From Wenyingzhuangia gilva (lineage in GTDB: Bacteria > Bacteroidota > Bacteroidia > Flavobacteriales > Flavobacteriaceae), in NCBI RefSeq assembly GCF_030519655.1, contig NZ_JAUMIT010000007.1, positions 98,955-162,954 of the forward strand: a DNA stretch of 64,000 nucleotides. The letters are read 5' to 3'. A program made the position numbers and the translations under genes. The notes beneath the pieces are model-generated. The model did no database searches, was not told where the DNA came from, and saw only the letters and a list, made by a program, of their open reading frames with translations. Positions 60,197 through 64,000 of this stretch are shown piece by piece. Numbering within the stretch: position 1 is the first letter of the stretch; each line of letters opens with the position of its first letter.

Positions 60197-60760
60197 ATGA
60201 TATCATCTACGTCTCATTTATACCAAAAAATTGAAAAATACCTTGGAGAGTTTGTTTATGGTGGTATTGATGGGTGTGTCACAACTTTTGCGGTGGTAGC
60301 GGGTTCCGTAGGTGCCAATTTAGATAGTTCTGTTATCATTATTTTAGGTTTTGCGAACTTACTTGCCGATGGCTTCGCCATGTCTGTTGGAGCATATTTA
60401 TCTGCCAAAACAGAAAAAGACAATGGATTAAAATATGCACATAGAAAAGAAGATATTGATGAAATAGAGAAGAATTTTGATCCTTTAGGAAAATCTATGG
60501 TAACCTATGCTTCTTTTTTGCTCATCGGGATTTTTCCGCTTTTGGCCTATGTTATTGATGATGTTTCTCCAATAGAAGCCAATGTGTTTATATACTCTTC
60601 GATTAGTACCGGAATTGGATTTATAATAGTAGGATCTTTAAAGTCTTATATCAACCATATTGCTATTTGGAAAGGAGTTGCTGAAACACTTTTACTAGGA
60701 ATTTTAGCTGCTTTAGTTTCTTATTACGTAGGCGATTTTATTGAAGGAGTTATTTCTTAA
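60197..60760 (+). CDS. VIT1/CCC1 family metal transporter
   Basis: A 187-aa membrane protein with about five TM helices. It carries the VIT signature GGIDGCVTTFAVVAGSVGA and NLLADGFAMSVGAYLSAKTE. The family moves Fe2+ or Mn2+. The cytoplasmic loop between TM2 and TM3 is short (HRKEDIDEIEKNFDPLGKSM), about half of that in plant VIT1. Confidence 0.88.
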   Translation: MISSTSHLYQKIEKYLGEFVYGGIDGCVTTFAVVAGSVGANLDSSVIIILGFANLLADGFAMSVGAYLSAKTEKDNGLKYAHRKEDIDEIEKNFDPLGKSMVTYASFLLIGIFPLLAYVIDDVSPIEANVFIYSSISTGIGFIIVGSLKSYINHIAIWKGVAETLLLGILAALVSYYVGDFIEGVIS

Positions 60761-60890
60761 ACCTCCTTTTCCTTTTTTACAAATTATCATTATGTTTACA
60801 AAAAAACAATTGCTTGGTCTGTTTAGGTATTCAAACACTCTTAAATAGCCATATACAACTACGTTAAAAAAGAAAAAGAAAACATTTAAA

Positions 60891-62855
60891 ATGAAACATA
60901 AACAAATTTCCTCCTTAATTCTAAGTTTATTTATTACTTCGCTGGTTCATTCTCAAAAGTTAGACGTAAAATTTGGTGAATTCTCAAGAGAAGAAATAAA
61001 AATGTCTAGTTACGAAAAAGATACAACTGCTAAGGCCGTAGTCTTATTTGATATTGGAAAAACAAGTTTTATGGATACAGATAGAGGTTATATCATAAAA
61101 TTCACTAGACATAAAAGAATTAAAATATTTGATAAAACCGCTTCAGAATTTGCAGAAATCACTATTCCATATTATGTAGATGGTTATGGAAAAACAGAGA
61201 TCGTTAAAAATATAAAAGCCGTTACCTTTACCTTAGAAAACAATAATTTAATAGAAACCAAACTTGACCACTCAAACATTTATGACGAACAAATTAATGA
61301 ACGATGGCATCAAAAAAAGTTTGTGTTTCCAGATGTTCAAGACGGTTCTGTTTTTGAATTTACCTATGAGTTAGAAACCCCTTTCTTTTTTAACATTCCT
61401 GATTGGACATTTCAAGATAAAATCCCTACTATTTATAGCGAATATGAAGCCCGCATGATTCCTTTTTATGATTATGTATTTATTGCCCAAGGAATTAAAA
61501 AATTTGATTATCAACTTTCAGAAATAGCAGGTTCGGATAGAAGTTATAGAGGGATTAAATTTAAAGACTATGTTCATACATATGTATTAAAAGACATCCC
61601 TGCTTTTAAAGACGAATCTTACATTACCTCTGTAAACGATTATATCATGAAAATGGATTTTCAAATGTCTAAAGTTAAATATCCTACAGGAGGCACAAAA
61701 GACATTATGTCAACATGGACAGCATTAAACGAAGCTTTGATGAAACACAAAAATTTTGGTAAATACATCAAAAGTGCTTCTCGCTATGCTAAAAAAATTA
61801 TAGAAGAAGATTTGCAATTAGGTGGTTTGAACAACACTTTAAAAGCTCAAAAAATTATTGAATATGTAAAACTTCATTTTAGTTGGAATGGTTCCCATGG
61901 TAAATATGCTCATCAAACAGTAAAAGAGTTTGTTAATAAACATGAAGGTAATGTAGCTGAAATCAATCTTTTTTTAATAGCCATGTTAAATGAAGCTGGT
62001 ATTGAAGCCAAACCTATTATTTTAAGTACTCGTAGTCATGGTAAAATCCCTATAGATTACCCTTTTGATCATGTAACCAATTATGTCATTGCTTTTGTTA
62101 ATACTAGTCCAGCTTTTTTAACGGACGCTACTAAAGATCATTTACCTTATAATATGTTACCCGTTAAGTGTTTAAATGAAAAAGGACTTATTGTAGATGA
62201 AGAAGAAGATATAAAATGGGTAAGCCTAAATAGTCAATTAGAATCCTTAGAAAAAATTAACATTCAGCATAATATTGACTCTTTAACATTAAATACAAAA
62301 GCGTTAGTAGCTATACAGAGTACAAATTATGAGGCTTATCAAAATAGAGATTTTTTTGAAAACGATACTCTTAAAATAAAAAACTACTATGATGCAAAAA
62401 TTGGTGAAATTAATATTGTAAAAACTCGTGCTTTTGATAAAGAAATGCATCCTTATGCTATAAATCTAAAGGGAACTTATCAAACAGAACAATTAATTAA
62501 TAAATTAATTATCAAACCCTTTTTAAACTTCCCTTTAGACAAAAACAATCTTACTCTAAAAGAACGAAGTTATCCTGTTGATTTTGAATACATCAAAGAA
62601 AAACAATTTAGTGCCACCATTAAAATTCCAAAAAAATACAAAACGAATAGTCTACCTGAAAATTATAGTATAGACAATGACTTGATTAATATTAATCTAA
62701 ACTATGCCAATAATGGAGAGACCATTTTTGTAATAGGAAATTACAAGTTTAAAAAATCTATTTATGTTGCTAGTGAATATGATAGAATAAAGACTTATTT
62801 AAACACAATTGTTAATAAATTTAATCAATATGTTGTTTTAGAAAAAATAGAGTAA
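60891..62855 (+). CDS. DUF3857 protein with degenerate transglutaminase-like domain
   Basis: Exported protein of 654 aa (signal peptide ending SLVHSQ). Domain order: DUF3857 beta domain (about 55-270), transglutaminase-like core (about 300-420), C-terminal beta domain (about 470-650). At the place of the catalytic Cys (usually GxCxE/D) the core reads HEGNVAEINLFLIAMLNEAGIEAKP, with Val, so protease or transamidase activity is unlikely. The His region DHVTNYVIAFV remains. Function unknown; this class is common in Bacteroidota envelopes. Confidence 0.88.
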   Translation: MKHKQISSLILSLFITSLVHSQKLDVKFGEFSREEIKMSSYEKDTTAKAVVLFDIGKTSFMDTDRGYIIKFTRHKRIKIFDKTASEFAEITIPYYVDGYGKTEIVKNIKAVTFTLENNNLIETKLDHSNIYDEQINERWHQKKFVFPDVQDGSVFEFTYELETPFFFNIPDWTFQDKIPTIYSEYEARMIPFYDYVFIAQGIKKFDYQLSEIAGSDRSYRGIKFKDYVHTYVLKDIPAFKDESYITSVNDYIMKMDFQMSKVKYPTGGTKDIMSTWTALNEALMKHKNFGKYIKSASRYAKKIIEEDLQLGGLNNTLKAQKIIEYVKLHFSWNGSHGKYAHQTVKEFVNKHEGNVAEINLFLIAMLNEAGIEAKPIILSTRSHGKIPIDYPFDHVTNYVIAFVNTSPAFLTDATKDHLPYNMLPVKCLNEKGLIVDEEEDIKWVSLNSQLESLEKINIQHNIDSLTLNTKALVAIQSTNYEAYQNRDFFENDTLKIKNYYDAKIGEINIVKTRAFDKEMHPYAINLKGTYQTEQLINKLIIKPFLNFPLDKNNLTLKERSYPVDFEYIKEKQFSATIKIPKKYKTNSLPENYSIDNDLININLNYANNGETIFVIGNYKFKKSIYVASEYDRIKTYLNTIVNKFNQYVVLEKIE

Positions 62856-62901
62856 CTAGCCTATAAATAATATAAAACGCCTTTTGTAAACATCAAAATC
62901 T

Positions 62902-63834
62902 ATGAAAAAGAAAACACTAATTGCAATACTAAGCATCACTTATTTTAGTGGAGTATCTCAAATAAACAAAGACAAATTATTACAAGAGCTATCAGAAAAT
63001 TCCTGTATGTGTATAGACTCTATTAGTACAACAAACAAATCTCCTTTTTTAATTAATAAAGAAGTAGAAGATTGTATTAACAAACAGGTGGGAGCTTATC
63101 AGATAGGTAGTAAATTAGCCAACATTGATTTAACGACAACAAGTCAAGACATCATTCTTAATACCAATACAAACTCAGATGATTACAAAGCATCATACAG
63201 CAAATTAGAAAACTATCTTTTTAAAAATTGTATCACACTGAAGGAAAAAATTGGCAGTAGAGATTTTGTAAATAAAAACTCTCTTTCTACCGATGAAAAA
63301 GCACTGAAGTTGTATTATAAAGGAATTGATAAGAGTAACAATGGAAATCACAAAAAAGCCATTAAATACTTCAAAAAAGCGATTAAAATTGATTCTGTTT
63401 TTGCTTTTGCTTGGGACAACTTAGGTTTGAGTTATCGAAAATTAAATGACTATGACAAAGCCATTGAGTGTTATGAAAAATCTTTGACATTAGATCCAAA
63501 TGGAGTGATGCCTTTACAAAATATTGCCATTGCCTATCAATACAAAGAAGAATACCATAAAGCTATTAAGGCCTTTGAATCACTAGCTGAAATAGACAAT
63601 AACAATCCTGAAATATATTATGGAATTGGACTAATATATGCCCTTAAATTAAAAGAATCGGAGAAAGGATTAGATTATATATGTAAAGCTTATAATATAT
63701 ATGATCAAGAAAAATCTCCTTATAAAAATGATGCTCAAACCATTATGAACATGATTTACAAATCCATGAAAGAAAGTGGAAAAGAAGAAAAATTTATAGA
63801 TATTTTAAAGTCTAATAATATTTTGATGAAATAA
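62902..63834 (+). CDS. Secreted tetratricopeptide-repeat protein
   Basis: A 310-aa exported protein. Signal peptide (about 1-19) then a Cys-containing N-terminal domain (ENSCMCIDSI, VEDCINKQVGAYQIGS, LFKNCITL) and at least three TPR units (about 135-240): NGNHKKAIKYFKKAIKIDS, LNDYDKAIECYEKSLTLDPN, KEEYHKAIKAFESLAEIDN. Probably a protein-interaction scaffold in the periplasm. It lies 46 bp after the DUF3857 gene. Confidence 0.9.
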   Translation: MKKKTLIAILSITYFSGVSQINKDKLLQELSENSCMCIDSISTTNKSPFLINKEVEDCINKQVGAYQIGSKLANIDLTTTSQDIILNTNTNSDDYKASYSKLENYLFKNCITLKEKIGSRDFVNKNSLSTDEKALKLYYKGIDKSNNGNHKKAIKYFKKAIKIDSVFAFAWDNLGLSYRKLNDYDKAIECYEKSLTLDPNGVMPLQNIAIAYQYKEEYHKAIKAFESLAEIDNNNPEIYYGIGLIYALKLKESEKGLDYICKAYNIYDQEKSPYKNDAQTIMNMIYKSMKESGKEEKFIDILKSNNILMK

Positions 63835-63882
63835 AACATAACCTACTTGGATAGTAAACAAAAATCCCCTACAATTTTAGAG

Positions 63883-64000
63883 TGCCCCCAAAAAGTTAGA
63901 CACAATTTGGGGGTATTTTTATGTCTAGAAAAGTAAAATACACATTAGACTTTAAACAAGAATGTGTAAGGTTGATTCTTAAAGGAGAACACTCTATAAC
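63883..64000 (+). mobile_element. Left end of an IS3-family insertion sequence (cut by window edge)
   Basis: The terminal inverted repeat starts near 63883 (TGCCCCCAAAAAGTTAGACA), the classic IS3-group end. A dyad CCCCCAAA ... TTTGGGGG (about 63885-63914) lies just before the transposase start. The remainder of the element lies beyond the window. Confidence 0.85.
63921..64000 (+). CDS. IS3-family transposase OrfA, N-terminal fragment
   Basis: First 26 codons of the transposase helix-turn-helix protein: MSRKVKYTLDFKQECVRLIL then KGEHSI, matching the OrfA start pattern 'KYTxxFKxExVxLxL'. The gene runs off the right edge. Confidence 0.85.
   Translation, partial: MSRKVKYTLDFKQECVRLILKGEHSI

Noticed and set aside
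1..64000. CRISPR arrays, rRNA genes, integrases, complete phage or conjugation genes
   Set aside because: Looked for by eye across the window; no regularly spaced repeats, rRNA-like stretches or such genes were seen. Only one tRNA and one partial IS are supportable.

Overview
The window is low in G+C and almost fully coding. It looks like a chromosome segment of a member of the Flavobacteriaceae (Bacteroidota), probably marine. The evidence is flavobacterial TAnnTTTG promoter boxes in place of E. coli-type -10 boxes, few Shine-Dalgarno sequences, several near-leaderless starts, bacillithiol synthesis (BshB1), a GH97 glycosidase, and many small lipoproteins and 'conserved flavobacterial' proteins. 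The genus cannot be fixed by reading alone.

Layout. 1-3.2 kb: 3' part of an RND multidrug-efflux pump gene and its TolC-like partner. 3.2-7.1 kb (minus strand): Na-efflux-type ABC exporter genes, a sigma-54 response regulator without a DNA-binding domain, and a small unknown. 7.3-13.3 kb: a MarR regulator followed by a three-gene fatty-acid beta-oxidation operon in the order fadN-fadA-fadE. 13.4-18.7 kb (minus): small proteins, TypA and a metallophosphoesterase. 18.8-26.3 kb (plus): aroB, a DUF1801 protein, recQ, modBC without modA, a tiny lipoprotein and a GH97 glycosidase. 26.4-28 kb: divergent LysR regulator and HPP membrane protein.

28-33.2 kb looks like a self-contained regulatory module. 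A sigma-54-like promoter with upstream dyads precedes three tandem paralogous secreted 102-aa proteins. They are followed by an NtrC-type response regulator and a hybrid histidine kinase that are tail to tail and share 4 bp at their stops. 33.3-37.5 kb is a more A/T-rich patch of orphan genes: two secreted or lipoprotein unknowns, a membrane-protein gene broken by a one-base frameshift, a 625-aa protein ending in a PD-(D/E)xK-like nuclease motif, and a Ser/Asn-rich lipoprotein. A tRNA-His gene bounds it.

37.7-46.7 kb is housekeeping: bshB1 with a membrane-anchored glutathione-peroxidase-like enzyme, a DUF2520/KdsC-like operon, DoxX, two divergent AI-2E-type permeases, and priA. 47-50.5 kb (minus) is a probable copper-handling operon: a small Cys protein, an MbnP-like lipoprotein, a MauG/MbnH-like di-haem peroxidase and an outer-membrane protein with a CDVCGCG motif. 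50.5-55.2 kb (minus) holds a packed operon bcp-idi-(unknown)-queD-kdsB-HAD plus an MFS exporter. 55.3-63.8 kb carries an endonuclease III without any cysteine, an ECF sigma factor, uvrA, a VIT-type transporter, a DUF3857 protein whose transglutaminase core lacks its cysteine, and a TPR protein. The window ends inside the left end of an IS3-family element.

The best candidates for new biology are the 28-33 kb sigma-54/two-component/triplet module and the nuclease-like 625-aa protein. The MbnP/MbnH operon is a good candidate for a specific copper-maturation pathway.
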